From NCBI GenBank assembly GCA_001972305.1, contig BDDD01000975.1, positions 336,727 to 400,726 of the forward strand: a stretch of DNA of 64,000 nt, in the 5' to 3' direction. The notes under the pieces were generated by a model, which made no database searches, was not told the origin of the DNA, and saw nothing but the letters and a program-made list of their open reading frames with translations. The stretch's first letter is position 1; every line of letters starts with the position of its first letter. Of the stretch, positions 46,974 to 59,419 are shown piece after piece. This DNA comes from Cephalotus follicularis. Its lineage: Eukaryota > Streptophyta > Magnoliopsida > Oxalidales > Cephalotaceae. Both the position numbers and the translations under genes were made by a program.

Positions 46974-48274
46974 ATGCAACGCAGACCCACATTCAGTCTC
47001 ACTCGAAACATTTTCTACCAACATTCTCTCCGAGAACTCCGCACCAAACCTAGTCATTGTCACAACCACAAAAGCCTCGATGACGATGACCAGAGAAACC
47101 AGAACATAAAAGAAAATCAAGAGCTGCCCATTTACTTTTACAAGAGCAAGGGCCAACACATCCTCACAAACCCTCGAATTCTTGACTCCATTGTTCGAAG
47201 ATCTAACATACAGCCAACTGATACCGTCCTCGAGATCGGACCCGGCACCGGAAATCTCACCCTCAAGCTTCTTGAAGTTGCCAAGAAGGTTGTTGCAATT
47301 GAAATCGATAAGAGAATGGTGGAAGTTCTTAACAAACGGGTAGCCGAGCGTGAATTGCAAGATAAAATCACTGTAAGTCATAATGTAACTACGTGTTCGA
47401 TGAAATGCTTGACAGAAGGTTTTGAGTGAATATAAAGTAACCTCTCTTGAAAACGGCCCTTACGTAGGTTCTATGTAAAGATGCACTCAAGACTGAATTC
47501 CCGCCATTCGATCTTGTTGTAGCTAACATTCCATACAATATATCTTCGCCGCTCGTGACTAAATTGGTTTACGGGGCGACCCCGTTTGGCAGTGCAACAC
47601 TTCTTCTTCAAAAGGAGTTCGCGAGGCGGTTGCTGGCTAATCCTGGTGACTCTGAGTTCAGTAGATTGGCTGTGAATGTGAAGTTGGTGGCTGAAGTGGA
47701 GTTTGTTATGGATGTAAGCAAGAGGGACTTTCTTCCCTGTCCAAAAGTTGACTCATCTGTTGTTATAATCCGTCCAAAGGCTATAATACCTGATGTGAAT
47801 TTAGATGAGTGGTGGGCTTTCACCAGGACGTGTTTTAGCAAGAAGAATAGGACATTGGGTGCTACGTTCAAGCACAAAAAGAAGGTTTTAGAGCTATTTG
47901 AGTTGTTGAAGGTGAAGAGCTCAAATATGGGTAATGATGATGATGAGACTGAAGAAAGGGTGAGAAACAAAGATTGTATTTTGTCTAGTAGCAGCTTGGA
48001 TGTGGAAACTAGTTTGTTCAAGGAGAAGATTATTGAGGTTCTCAAGTCAGGTGGGTTTGAAGATAAGAGGCCTTTAAAACTGTCTATTGAGCAGTTACTA
48101 AAGTTACTTTCCCGCTTTAATCAAGCTGGAATATATTTCATAAATGATCACACAAAACTAAGAAATGCAGACAGACAATGTAGAATTAATTTTCTGCATG
48201 CTGGATTTCCAATCCATTGTTCAGTGCCGCTCCATTCGCATGGTTACAACTGGATGGATTGTCACAATAATTGA
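46974..48274 (+). CDS. DIM1B: rRNA adenine dimethyltransferase, mitochondrial type (DIM1/KsgA family)
   Basis: Exons 46974-47372 and 47468-48274; the intron 47373-47467 is GTAAGT..TAG with phase 0. The product is 401 aa. It transfers four methyl groups from S-adenosylmethionine to two adjacent adenines in the loop of the small-subunit rRNA. Visible motifs are FYKSKGQHILTN (55-66), the SAM-binding loop EIGPGTGNL (87-95), VAIEID (107-112) and the catalytic motif IV NIPYNISSP (153-161). The first 50 residues are basic and Ser/His-rich without the motif core, which suggests a mitochondrial presequence, so I favour the mitochondrial paralogue over the cytosolic Dim1. The KsgA-like C-terminal domain includes FSKKNRTLGATF. 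The last 40 or so residues (after QAGIYF) are not family-like, so the true 3' end may differ. The frame is intact. Confidence 0.85.
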
Positions 48275-48814
48275 AAATCATACTTGTTTCTCATACTGTG
48301 AATCCAATACCATTTTCCTTTACATTGCTCTGCCTGTTACCTGGCCTTTCATGATTTCAAACGGTGCTACTTGATAAAACTATCCATTCTAAATATATGT
48401 TCACCAGTAGTAACTTCTTGAATATTTAGTATAGGTGACTTTTGACTTAAACTATGTGTAGTACTTATGAATCCAACTCTTAGTTCACTATCTAATTTAT
48501 TTATTTTTAGTATATATTAATTTCTCAAAAACCATTCATTGAAAAACAAAATGAACTTCGATCATTTTTTTTATTATAAAAACAAAAAAAGAAATTCACA
48601 ATAGGCTTGGGCCTATTAGGAAATAGGCCCATTTAGGTTTGGGTCGAGAACATTAGCCCAGATGAGGCCCCAATTGGTAAGTCTTCGTCTTCCCTTTCCT
48701 ACACTGTCCTCCTTGACTAGTTCACTAGTGGGTTTTTGGTTTTGGATGTTGTTAAGAAACCGGCCCCTGAACGACGGCGTCTCGGCCAAAAGTAGACTCT
48801 AACGCTCTTGAGAA
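48275..48814. other. Short intergenic region between two co-directional genes
   Basis: AT-rich 3' flank of the methyltransferase gene, then GC-richer sequence with GGCCC-type motifs (TAGGCCCATT, near 48624, and TTAGCCCAGATGAGGCCCC, near 48653). TAGGCCCA-type sites are frequent promoter elements of plant genes for ribosome and organelle functions. Confidence 0.5.
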
Positions 48815-50749
48815 ATGGGTTTTGGAGCTCTAAAAAAAATGATTCGACCCCTATCAAGAACCCTAATAACTTGCACATCCAATCCCTCTACAACGACACC
48901 GTTTCTCTATTCGTATCCTTCCCTAAAACCCGAGTTCCGTTCCGTTATCTCGAATCACAGTCACCGTCAATCTTCATGGACTCCGATGTTTCGCCATTTC
49001 AACAGCTTAACCGACACTCGATTCCCAAAGCGAAGACCCGTCGATAAACCACGGCGAAAACGCGCCGGCATGAAACCCCCAGGTCACTACCCCTCTCTTC
49101 CCTTTAAATGTTTTTTTAAAATTATTTTTACTGTTTAAGATAAAAGATTATGCAAAGTTAGGGTTTTTAGGATATTGATTTTAATGCAGGGCCTTATGCT
49201 TGGGTACCCTATGTACCGGGGCAGCCCATTTCTCCCAATAACCCAAACGAAGGGAGTGTCAAGAGAAGGAACGAAAAGAAGCGAATAAAGCAGCGTCGTG
49301 CTTTTATATTGGTTTGTGCTTCATAAATATATCTATTTAATCTTTGCTTTTATTTTGATTCATAGTCATTTTTGGTTGGCTTTGATTTGCTTGGATGTGA
49401 TGCGGTCTGGGTTCTTTCATTGTGGATAAGTAGCTGTTAAACGGGCAATTGCAATGAATAAATGGGATTGATAACATTGACTGGAGATTTTTTGAGTTGT
49501 GGTTGTGCTTCTGTGAGCTTACGAAGCAATCAAATATTCGATGTCTTAGATTTCAATTAGTTCAAACGATTTCAATTTCTGGGAAATAGTTGTTTGATCA
49601 TAAGGCTTTGCTTTGGAAAATTTCCCTTGATTGTCCTGAAATGCTCTTCTCTGACCGATCTAAACTGAGTGATGGATTTAGTAGCTGGTAAATTGGTAAG
49701 TAGTTGAAGGAAGATTTGATTAGGATGATGATTTGTTCAATGAAGTCATTTTTACTGCATCCTGAGTTAGATTTCCTGTAGTTCCTTTTCTTGGCATTTT
49801 GTCAGTCCGCCCCACTTCTTTCCGGCCTTCACTTTGGTTCTTATAGTAAAAATTAGCTCTTTTTGCTCTTTATCTTTGTGAGTGTTCGTTCAAGCTGTGG
49901 AAATGATCTTCTTGGTTTCTGATTAAAACACCTCTGTATTCCTGCTCTTTGTAATTATTTAATTTTTTCCCGTTATATTTGCATTTTGAATATGACCTGA
50001 AATAGATCTAATTGATATGGCTCTAGGTGACTTATATGAGGCAGGGACTGCTTATAATTTATGCTCATTCTTTCCTAGCCAATTGTACTTTATGTTAAGT
50101 GATGATATGATGCTGGCTGCCTCACCATTCTTTGTTTCTTTTGATGGTTATTTTGGATGTTACTGCTATCATGATGTTGTTTGCTCATGATTGCATCATG
50201 TGCATGGGAATTAATTAGGTCACGTACAATTATGCATCTCAAATATTTGAGATGACACACGCCGATTGAGACATCACGTTTTGAGCTTATATTCACGCAA
50301 ATTACTTGATTTTGTTTGAAAATCTTGACATATATTGCTACTTGACAAGCATTTTTGGGCATCTAATTTTCTTGAAACATTTACAGTTAGGATGTTCCAA
50401 TGAATCTAGCGCATTTGTTTTGTGAAATTTTTTCACATATACTGTTAGAGTTTTAGTCATTCTTCCAGGCTCACGTGCAAATGTTTCATGATTTATAAGT
50501 TTACTTCTTGACTTAAGATATCATTAGTTTACCTTATGGAGACAATGCCTTCGTATGATTTAGAGTGGGTTTGAACGTGTGCAGGCAGAGAAAAAGAAGC
50601 GGAAAGCTCAGTTGCAGCAGGCCACAAGGAAGAAGAACATTAAAAAGGTCGAGCGTAAGATGGCTGCAGTGGCAAGGGAGAGAGCATGGGCTGAAAGACT
50701 GGCAGAGCTGCAACGGCTTGAGGAAGAGAAAAAGAAATCCATGGCTTGA
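48815..50749 (+). CDS. Conserved plant protein, probably mitochondrial, 184 aa
   Basis: Three exons: 48815-49082, 49190-49311 and 50585-50749, with GT-AG introns and matching phases. The intron before the last exon is 1273 bp. The N-terminus (MGFGALKKMIRPLSRTL) is basic and lacks acidic residues, as in mitochondrial presequences. A basic linker (PKRRPVDKPRRKRAGMKPPG) leads to PYAWVPYVPGQPISPNNPNEG, and then a long Lys/Arg/Glu-rich helix (KRRNEKKRIKQRR ... ERAWAERLAELQRLEEEKKK). I recall similar conserved proteins in other plants but cannot name a function. A basic, helical, organelle-targeted protein next to an rRNA methyltransferase could belong to the mitochondrial ribosome, but that is inference. 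Confidence 0.75.
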
Positions 50750-52331
50750 AGAGTTTCTTTTGCTAATTCCCAATCAGTCGATGGTGATTCTGCTTGACTT
50801 TTGCTTGCTATGAGTTGAAATTTGAATCTATCTTTTGTAAGCTTCTCTTATATTTTGTTTTTCTGTATGTTGGTTTTGTAAAACTTTTGCGTAACTTAAT
50901 GGCATCTAGGAATCTATTTCCTACCTTTTTGACCATGGATTGGGATTTATACTCTGGATTCTGCATTGAAGGATTATAGAAAGATATCATGCATCTGTGT
51001 TGGCATGTTGTCCGGAAGGACCAGAACTACCTTTTTCGCTCCCTTCCCGTCTTATCTCACTGTCGGTTTGTGGATATCTTTTTCTGATGGAATATGATTC
51101 TTCACTTCTTTCCCCTTGCTTGGATCTTAATCATTTTATATGGAGAATCTACGATCCTTGAACTTTCAACTCACAAAGTGGCTTGTTTCACAAATGTCAC
51201 AAAGGGAAGAGAGAGAATAAAAAAAAATTATGGAGTCCTTGTGATCCTCAAAACTGTTACCTCTCTGCTATTAAGGTAATGATAGATAACTCTAAAATTG
51301 CAATTGTTTTTTGAAAGTTTATTATGAATCATAGTTATTAGAACGAGATCGGTGACTCAATCAGTTAAGGCTCTGGTTAATGAATTAATCAATAAATTAA
51401 TTGAAAAACAAAAACATTGATTCAATCAATTTGATGTGATTTAAATCAGTTTACTAGTCTGATTAGTTCGAATCAACTCTAGATCAACAGTTTTATCGGT
51501 TGGTCTGGTTAGGTTAACACCGGATCGATATTCACTAGTTCATCGATTTGATTGATCAATCTGAATCAAATTTAATAATTATGTTATGAATATTAATAAA
51601 TTGGAGGACAATTAAAAGAAAAAGAGATCGTAACCTTCTCCGACTTGTCTCTACTCTCAAAATACCCAAAAACTTGACGAGTAGTTTAAACATGTTTTTC
51701 TCTTGCTTCTTTCTCGACTCTAAAATGTATTAAACATCGTAACAACAGTTTAATTTTTTGGGATTTTTTTCTATTATATCTGAACACGTCAGGTTAAATA
51801 ATCAAACCAGAAAAACAATATAAGTTGAATGTGGGTAACCTTGAGGGTTGGCGAGTTCAAACCGAGCTTGAGTCAATATTTTGGGCTTGTGGCAAAGTTT
51901 GAGGTCGAGCTTAGAGTTGGGTTAACGTACAAACTCATTGTCATGTCTTCCAAGCCCTCTTATACCGGAAAGAGTTACAAGGATGGGACCAAAGAGTCAC
52001 ATCTCAGTAAAAAATCTTTTAGATAGACGTGATCTATCTTATATCAGATGAGAGATAAATGAACAATAAATTTTTATTTATTTATTGTTTTTCTATTCTG
52101 TACGTGTTCAAATCCCCACAAAATATTATAGACCCTGTACCCACGAAAAGAGACCTGACATTAGAGCTAACATATACATATGGCCCCCTCTAGTGCACCT
52201 CGTGGGTCTGTGCCAGCTATATTAATATGATAGGGGTGAGATACATTGTAGCATTATTTTCCTCGATGAGCCAATCTCAGATTCTTAGCGGTGGTTGCGT
52301 AATGCATGGGTGGACTGTCAAAATCTACTAC
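50750..52331. other. Spacer between convergent genes
   Basis: Holds the 3' ends of the 184-aa gene and of the P450 gene. 51340-51560 has loose repeats around TTGATTCGAATC. Near 51838-51880 a B-box-like GAGTTCAAACC occurs, too weak to call a SINE. No further gene seen. Confidence 0.45.
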
Positions 52332-55300
52332 TCAAGTGCTTATTGGTGTAACGGTGATTGGCAGATTCCTCTTCATTCTGACTGTTGGAAAGTGAACAAA
52401 GTCATCCTTTTCAGCAATCCATCTGCACAGATATTACAAACAAAGAATTGTCAATCACTGTAGATATTTCTAGCATGGACAAGGTTCAACGCTACACTAA
52501 CTGTTTAGGAACACTAAAATCCATTTGGGTCTTAAAAATTAGAAGAGCAAGATATATTACCTGTAAGTTGTGACAAGGTGATGCAGGAAGATCGACATTT
52601 CGAGTCTGGTTAGCTCTAGGCCAGGGCACAGCCTCTGTCCACCACCAAATGGTGTAAAGTTGTTGTTAAACGCAGCTCCTCCTATCTTCTGCAATTAACG
52701 AAAAACAAACGTTTTTAGTAACAGACTCATGCTCCCATCTTAAGTACTAATTATGAAATGTGAAAACAGGATTTGTTCAAACTGTGACAAATTTCAACTG
52801 CTATAATTCAAAGCTTCACATTCAAAGTATGTTATGAATGCTTGCCTCCCATCTCCATGGATCAAAAACATATGGATTTTCAAATTTTTCTTCATCCATA
52901 TGGACAGAAATAAAAGATGCCAGGACGCACCATCCTTGCGGTATCAAGTAGCCTACAAATCACGGCAACATTTAGGTTAAATTAAGCTTGACATAGGAAG
53001 AATATGGTCTCACTGAGATACGCACTGACCTTCGATTTCGACATCGGTGAGAGCTTTCCTCCAAACCCCATTAATTATATTCGCCATTCTAAGAGTTTCA
53101 CTGATCACCTAATGAGCCAGAAGAATGTCTTTTCTTATTCAATCGGTGTAAAATCAACACTTTAATTTAATACTGTAACTGGTAATCCATCGAAGCACTT
53201 CTTTGTAAATTTGAAACTCACATTTTGAGTAAATGGTAGGGACATATAGTCAGTCCAACAATAATCATCATCCAAGTCTGCCTTCTTTCGTTTCAAATCG
53301 ACGTTCTCCTCCTATACCATTTACAGTGTGTCATGCATTATTAGCTATCCCAAATTTTGTAAAATTCTTTAGTGAACGTAAGAGATTCAAGGAGAAAACA
53401 ATTCGCAAAATCTATCCTTGAAGCCATTTCTTGTGTAAATATGGTTAGGTACTCTTAATACAAAACTAAAATACAAAGTAGCCTTACACGTTTCAAAAAA
53501 AAAAAAAACAAAAAATCACAAGAAAAATCTAAACAAACATACATATCTTGAAATTATAGATAACACATGTTTTTATAAAAATATTCATTAATGTAGTACA
53601 TAAAAAAATTTCTACAATTACCCTTGATATTGTTCATTTAATTTTATTAGTTGATATTTTGTTCAAATTATACCCTTATTAGTTTAACACATCTTCATAT
53701 CAATTTAACACAAATGCCAAAAGAAAAACACGATCTACTTCCTCTCAATCATAATCCCCAATCCACTTTTCACCATTTCATCGCGTCATTGATGACCATA
53801 ACAACTCCACGCAATGTATCTAGTTTAGGTGTATAATCACCTTAATTAAGTGACTTGTAATAAATATTTTTTAAATTCAATTGTTAGATTTAATATTTAA
53901 TTTGCCTAGACCACGTATGTATATTTTCAAGTCAATTAATTGATCGATGATTGCTTCGTGATTTAATAACTTATATATATATATAACTCACCATGTGTTA
54001 AAATTTTATAATTGAGGGTTGTCAAAATATAAAAACAAGATATTCTTTTATCATTGAGAACACCTATTTTTTTTAAATAGATCTTTGATAATTAGCTTGA
54101 AGCAACATGATTTCTTCTTACGGTCCAAAATGAAATTGCCAAATTTTTTATTCTGAAAATTGATGATTAACATTTGTTGGTAATAATGGCAGTGGCATGT
54201 GATTGGTATGGGCAGAGGCTAGACAAGAGGTAATGAGGATGAGAGAGCTTAGGATTCTGATTTTGATCCAAGAAATTGTAATCGATCTCGATCCCACTCT
54301 AAATCGCAAATCTAATTGGATCGGTATAGGAAGGAGTAAGAAGTCGTACAATCCTAAAGTCTTACCGATCTTAACATAACATCAAACTGAATCAATTTGA
54401 GTTAAAATTATTAAGTTGGATCGGTTGAATTTACAAATTTTTACTAACCCATCAATGTTTTGAGTCTTAAAAGACTATTATTTTTATTAACCTATTAACC
54501 CAAACATAAACTACTAATCTCGGAAACTCATTAGCCCATTAAATCACATATGGTAAATTTTCTTTACAGAGTAGATACATACACATATGTACATAACTAC
54601 ATATAGTATTGTGTTGACCAGACAATTTCAGATGCGCTGTGGAGATTATTTTATTTGATGTGACAATAATTTATCAACTTTTTGTGGTTGAGACATGTCA
54701 ACGTACATTAGACATATATTTGACAACTAAGTATGTGAGCTGTTTATGTATTGTTTAGTCAAATGGTTTGTAATGCAATATTTATAATTTTGTTGTGTTA
54801 TAATATGTTTTATTACATTATTTTGAGGCTTTTACTTAATTGGTAAGATCTTATCATCTTCGATCACATCCTACGCTCCCCAATCACTCTTAAGTGTGAT
54901 TCTTATAATCTTTAAATTTTAGGGTAAGTTTTGTAAATAACATAAGAATTTTGGTCATATACTGCCATGGAGATTTAATAAGACATGATTAATATTTGTC
55001 CACTTAACCTAAACTCAACATTAAATTTTCAAACTTGAAGTGTTTAAATGTCTCCATCAAATTAAACTTTTTGGTAAATCTTAATGGAGTAAGCTTCAAC
55101 GATTTTTTTTTTTCTTTCAAATTTTTGGCTTTTTAATACAGTTAATTTAAGATTTTCATTGTTAAATTTTTCATTCATTATATTTAGTGTTTATATTTGT
55201 TACATGTTTGTGATTTTTTTTCCAAACTTTTTTTTGAGAAAGATTCATATGCAGATTGTGTTTGGATAAATTGGGTACTTTCACGGCCTCTCCCGTCTCA

Positions 55301-58300
55301 ATCGCACATGAGTTTGCGTTCTCAGAGAAAGTCATACTCAAAAGGACAAACACTAATCAAAATGATCCTAGCCGCTTGATCAAAAGCAATCTAACATATA
55401 TACGTACCTTCAGCTTTTCAAGGGCCCCAGGGCAATCACTAAGGAATTTGACAGCTATGGTCATTGCCATGGGCACAGTCTCTTCTCCTGGGATCATCAT
55501 CTCTATTATATTGCAACTGATAAAATCCAACGGTGGAGATTGCTTCTGATCATTCGATTCACCTATATCACGTAACAGCACATCCACTGCATCATTAACT
55601 TCACTTTTGTCCTCTGATCTCTCCATTGCCCTTTTTCTTTCCTCCACAATGTTTTTCACCATCTTAAACAACTTTTCTTTTGCCTGCATCAATAATCAAA
55701 CCCTATATAACAAGGGTTTGTAAAGAGAACGTACAAATACTTGAATACAACAAGCTAGTGTCTCTTAATTTCATACCTGCAAAGATCTATATAGTCTTGT
55801 TCCTGGAAGTTTGATTGGTAAACAAATTAAAGCTTTAATAAATTCTTCAAATTCTCTCTTTAAGAAGTTCAATTCTTCACCTGGACCAACGCTCATCAGT
55901 ACTTTAACCAAAATCCCAAATGTAATCTGAGATGTACACAAGAAGCAAGAAACCCCGTTAGAGGTATATTTTTTACAAAAATTACACAGTTTAGGTAGAC
56001 AGAGCCAATGATTATAGACAATGTCGAACATTTTATCATATTTTTGTCTCATACATTTTATATATAGAAGAGGTGTAAGGATAAATTATCAGCTGAAAAA
56101 AGGGATTTAGCACCAACAACACTTCGCGTCCTGTGTAAACCGTAAGAAATTACGGCATCGTGGATATAAAGTTTGAACCTTGTCTAAAAACTAGGATGAC
56201 TGAAGTTACCAATCATCATGCTAAACTTATTATCATTGATTGTCTCAACTAAAAATTCTCTCTATTTAGCGATTAAGAAGAAGAAAAAAAGAGTTACAGA
56301 TATTGTATAGATGACCTTTTTGGTTTCTTGTTGTACGAATATTGGGTGCATGTCTCTCCAAGAAGCCAATGTGAGATTAACACAATTTTCAATGTCTTTA
56401 GTGATTCGAGCTTTGAGTTGCGGAGATCTCAAGAATCCACCGATCAAAGCATGCACTCTCTTTTGAAGGTTACCATTCATTCGAAGAATAGAATATTTTC
56501 CAAGTAATTCTCTGATAGATTTGGGATAAGCAGGGATAAAAACATTGCCATGGTTTTGCAACACCACCTTGTTCACGTTAGGATCTGTGGACACGATAAT
56601 GGGAGTTCCCAAGATGTGTGTTTTAAACACAGTTCCATACCTGTAGAAATTTAAGAAAAAAAATATAAAACGAAAATAAATAGTGCTTGGTTTTATTATA
56701 TACTTTGTCTTGCTATTTTTTTTCATTTTCATTGCACATTGATATAACAAATTAAAGAGGATTGTGGTAGGATATCGATGTGAAAAGGCCATTTCAATGA
56801 AAAGCTGAAGCCTATATATGTGTTCCTGCCTGGAAAAGCGATAAAGAGTTAGTGCCCACAATCTGTTACTGTCTTTTACGGATCATGCTCTTGTTATTGT
56901 CACCATCTGAGGCGATATGGCAAATATCCCTCATTGTTGTTATCTCAAGATGGATTTTTCTTGTTTTCTACACCATTGTGGTTCACTAGTAAAGTCAATC
57001 TACTACACAAATATGTAACTTTTGTCATTGGAAGGAGCCTTTAAATTATGGAATACATTTAGTCGAGGTCCCCTTAATGCCCCCAATATTATACATAAAA
57101 GATAATAGGATTGGCTTCAATCTTTTTTCTCCAATAAAAAATTAGACATTTTTATATTTAAAAATATTATTGTGATAATATTTTCCAAATTCATTTGTTA
57201 AATTTAAAGTATGAAAATTTTCAAATCAATCTAATATCTATAAATATTTCATTAAATAGACAAATATTTTATTGTATATAGATAAATTATAAAACTATTA
57301 TATTTTATATGAGTAAATAAAATAGTTATAGATATTTATTTAATTTAAAAGTTTGAATACACAATTTAGACATAAAGAATATCAGATTCAATGGTTAGTT
57401 TTGGAAAACATTAATGATAAAAATGATTGCAAAAAAAAAAAAAACAATCATTTTAACCGGGGAAAAGGATTGAAGCTAATACTAAAGATAATATATACAT
57501 GTATAATGAAGAACATGTCACCATTCGCAGTCATCACATTCTTCAATAAAGAAAGAAAAAAAAAAGATAAAATAAAATCTTAAATTGGGAATCAACTTAG
57601 CATAGAGTGTAAGCAAAGACAACCCAGTTTGCTAAGGAATTCTACTTTACCCTCCAAAATTATATAAAAAATGTTATGGAAACGTTTCTAGCATGCATAC
57701 TATATAGATCTGATTCTTTAGTAGGAGTTCTTGCAAAAATATATCACTTTTGAAATTCTTTGAGGGTATCAACTATGGAGATTATTATATTTTTATAGTA
57801 TAAAACCGAAAACTGAACCAAACCCAAAAGTGATGAATCCTTTTATAAGCTATACATAACTGTTAACCTTACAATACAATTCAGTTCAGGCTTATTCTAC
57901 AATTCAGGCTACAATTATTAGGTGTAATCTCTAGAATATTTTTGCATATATTTTTCATTTAATTTATGATTATCTTGGCCCCTACAAATAGGACCATTCA
58001 TATGCAAATCATATTATGCAATACTATATAAACCACATCTGATATATGATTATTTTATTGTAACTAAGGACAATAATAGCATGGTACTACTCATCTGCAA
58101 CAAGAAAAATAAAAATAAAAAATAATCTGAGAATAACTGATTCGATTCGATCATGTGCATGAATGAGCAAAAATTTTCAAACCATTTTTTTATCACAGTG
58201 ATAAAGGAAATACAAACATTCAAAGAACTATACGTTGTCAATCTAGGTTTAACATCCAAGAGAATGGTCGGGACAAGATATTCCGATGCTGCCATAAGCA

Positions 58301-58684
58301 AGAGAAAGAGGAAAATTGGCAATTACTCTGGTAAAAAAAATGCATATTACTTGACTAAGAAGCCTTGGAGGAGATCAAAGGGGGGCAACATTTGTAACTG
58401 TGAGAGAGAGAAATGAAAAGAAGAAAACCCTCAAGGCAAAAGAAAAATTGATGGTGGGTGAATAAAGCTTACAGAGATTTGCGTTTGTCCATGAAGCTGA
58501 CAGGTCGAGTAGAATAACCACAAGCAATGAAATCAAGAGTTTCTCCTATCAAAGGCCACCCTAAGTTTCCTCTTGGAACTCCCTTCTTCTTTTCGATATT
58601 GTTCTTCTCCTTTTTGTTCCAAAACCAACCAGTGCTTATACCAACACATATCAGTACCCACAATCCTATAACCCATTCTTCCAT
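52332..58684 (-). CDS. CYP90D1: Cytochrome P450, CYP90D1-like (brassinosteroid C-23 hydroxylase)
   Basis: Nine minus-strand exons: 58684-58473, 56640-56316, 55926-55777, 55683-55408, 53311-53222, 53108-53030, 52952-52846, 52688-52561 and 52422-52332. All phases fit and give 485 aa without a stop. A membrane anchor (about residues 4-23) is followed by [20 protein letters not shown], the oxygen-binding helix MIPGEETVP (292-300), the EXXR motif ETLR (355-358), FDPWRW, and the heme loop [10 protein letters not shown] with Cys 434. GEETVP instead of AGxDT is normal in this clan. CYP90C1 and CYP90D1 hydroxylate C-23 of brassinosteroid precursors in the endoplasmic reticulum. [20 protein letters not shown] fits D1 better than C1. 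I chose the Met at 58684 because it starts just before the anchor. Intron 7 (52689-52845) has a GC donor. Confidence 0.88.
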
Positions 58685-59414
58685 TAACACCAAAATGTTG
58701 TTTCTTTCTTGGGTTCCTGATCTATAATATATACCCTTTTGCCCTAATTTAAACTTTTTTGAGTTAACCAAAGAGATGGTTAACTTCTCACTTCATGCAG
58801 CAATATTTTCTTTCTCTTTAGACATGCGTCACAGAGAGAGAGAGAGAGAAAGAGAGAGAGAGCCCTCTTAAGTAAAGGAAGAGAAACTTCTGTTTGTCCT
58901 TGATTGTAAGTGAATTGAATGTAGGGGGCATAGATATCTTCGGTAGTAGATTTAGAAGATCTAGAGCTTGCTTGTATCATTTAATGAGGTGGCCATACCT
59001 AGTGTGCTACGCTTATTGCTTTGTCTCCACTCCCATACTTTCATGCATCCACAAATCTTTATTCTAAATAAGTATTACCGTTAAGATATTGTTTACTACT
59101 GTTTTTGGTTATTAAAATTATTTTTGGATCTAAAAATATTAATATTTTAATATTTAATAAAAAACAATCAAATTTATTTGGGCAAAGTTTTTTTTTTCAA
59201 CTATAAAAAAATATTTTCTTACCACACTAAAATATAATGATTGGAAAAGTACAGTCATGCATTTGATACAATAATTTAAGAACAATATATTCTATTCTCT
59301 TTTATTAACCGAAATATTTATTTCATGGGCTCACATCTTTATACATTTTAAACTTTTATGTCTATTTGAGTCATTTATTATATATACAGCACTTTCAAAG
59401 ATATATTTATCAAA
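58685..59414. other. Upstream region of the P450 gene
   Basis: On the minus strand this contains the presumed promoter and leader. A (GA)n-rich tract at 58830-58861 reads as a CT-rich tract in the sense direction, a common feature of plant leaders. I did not find a CGTG(T/C)G element (the BZR1 site expected in feedback-regulated brassinosteroid genes) in the part nearest the start codon. Confidence 0.4.
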
Positions 59415-59419
59415 CTTAT

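Noticed and set aside
51829..52026. Possible SINE with a B-box-like GAGTTCAAACC
   Set aside because: No convincing A box, no target duplication and no tail; a single weak motif is not enough.
58469..58771. Upstream in-frame Met at 58771 as start of the P450
   Set aside because: It would put 29 polar residues before the membrane anchor; P450s of this family begin close to the anchor, so the Met at 58684 is preferred.
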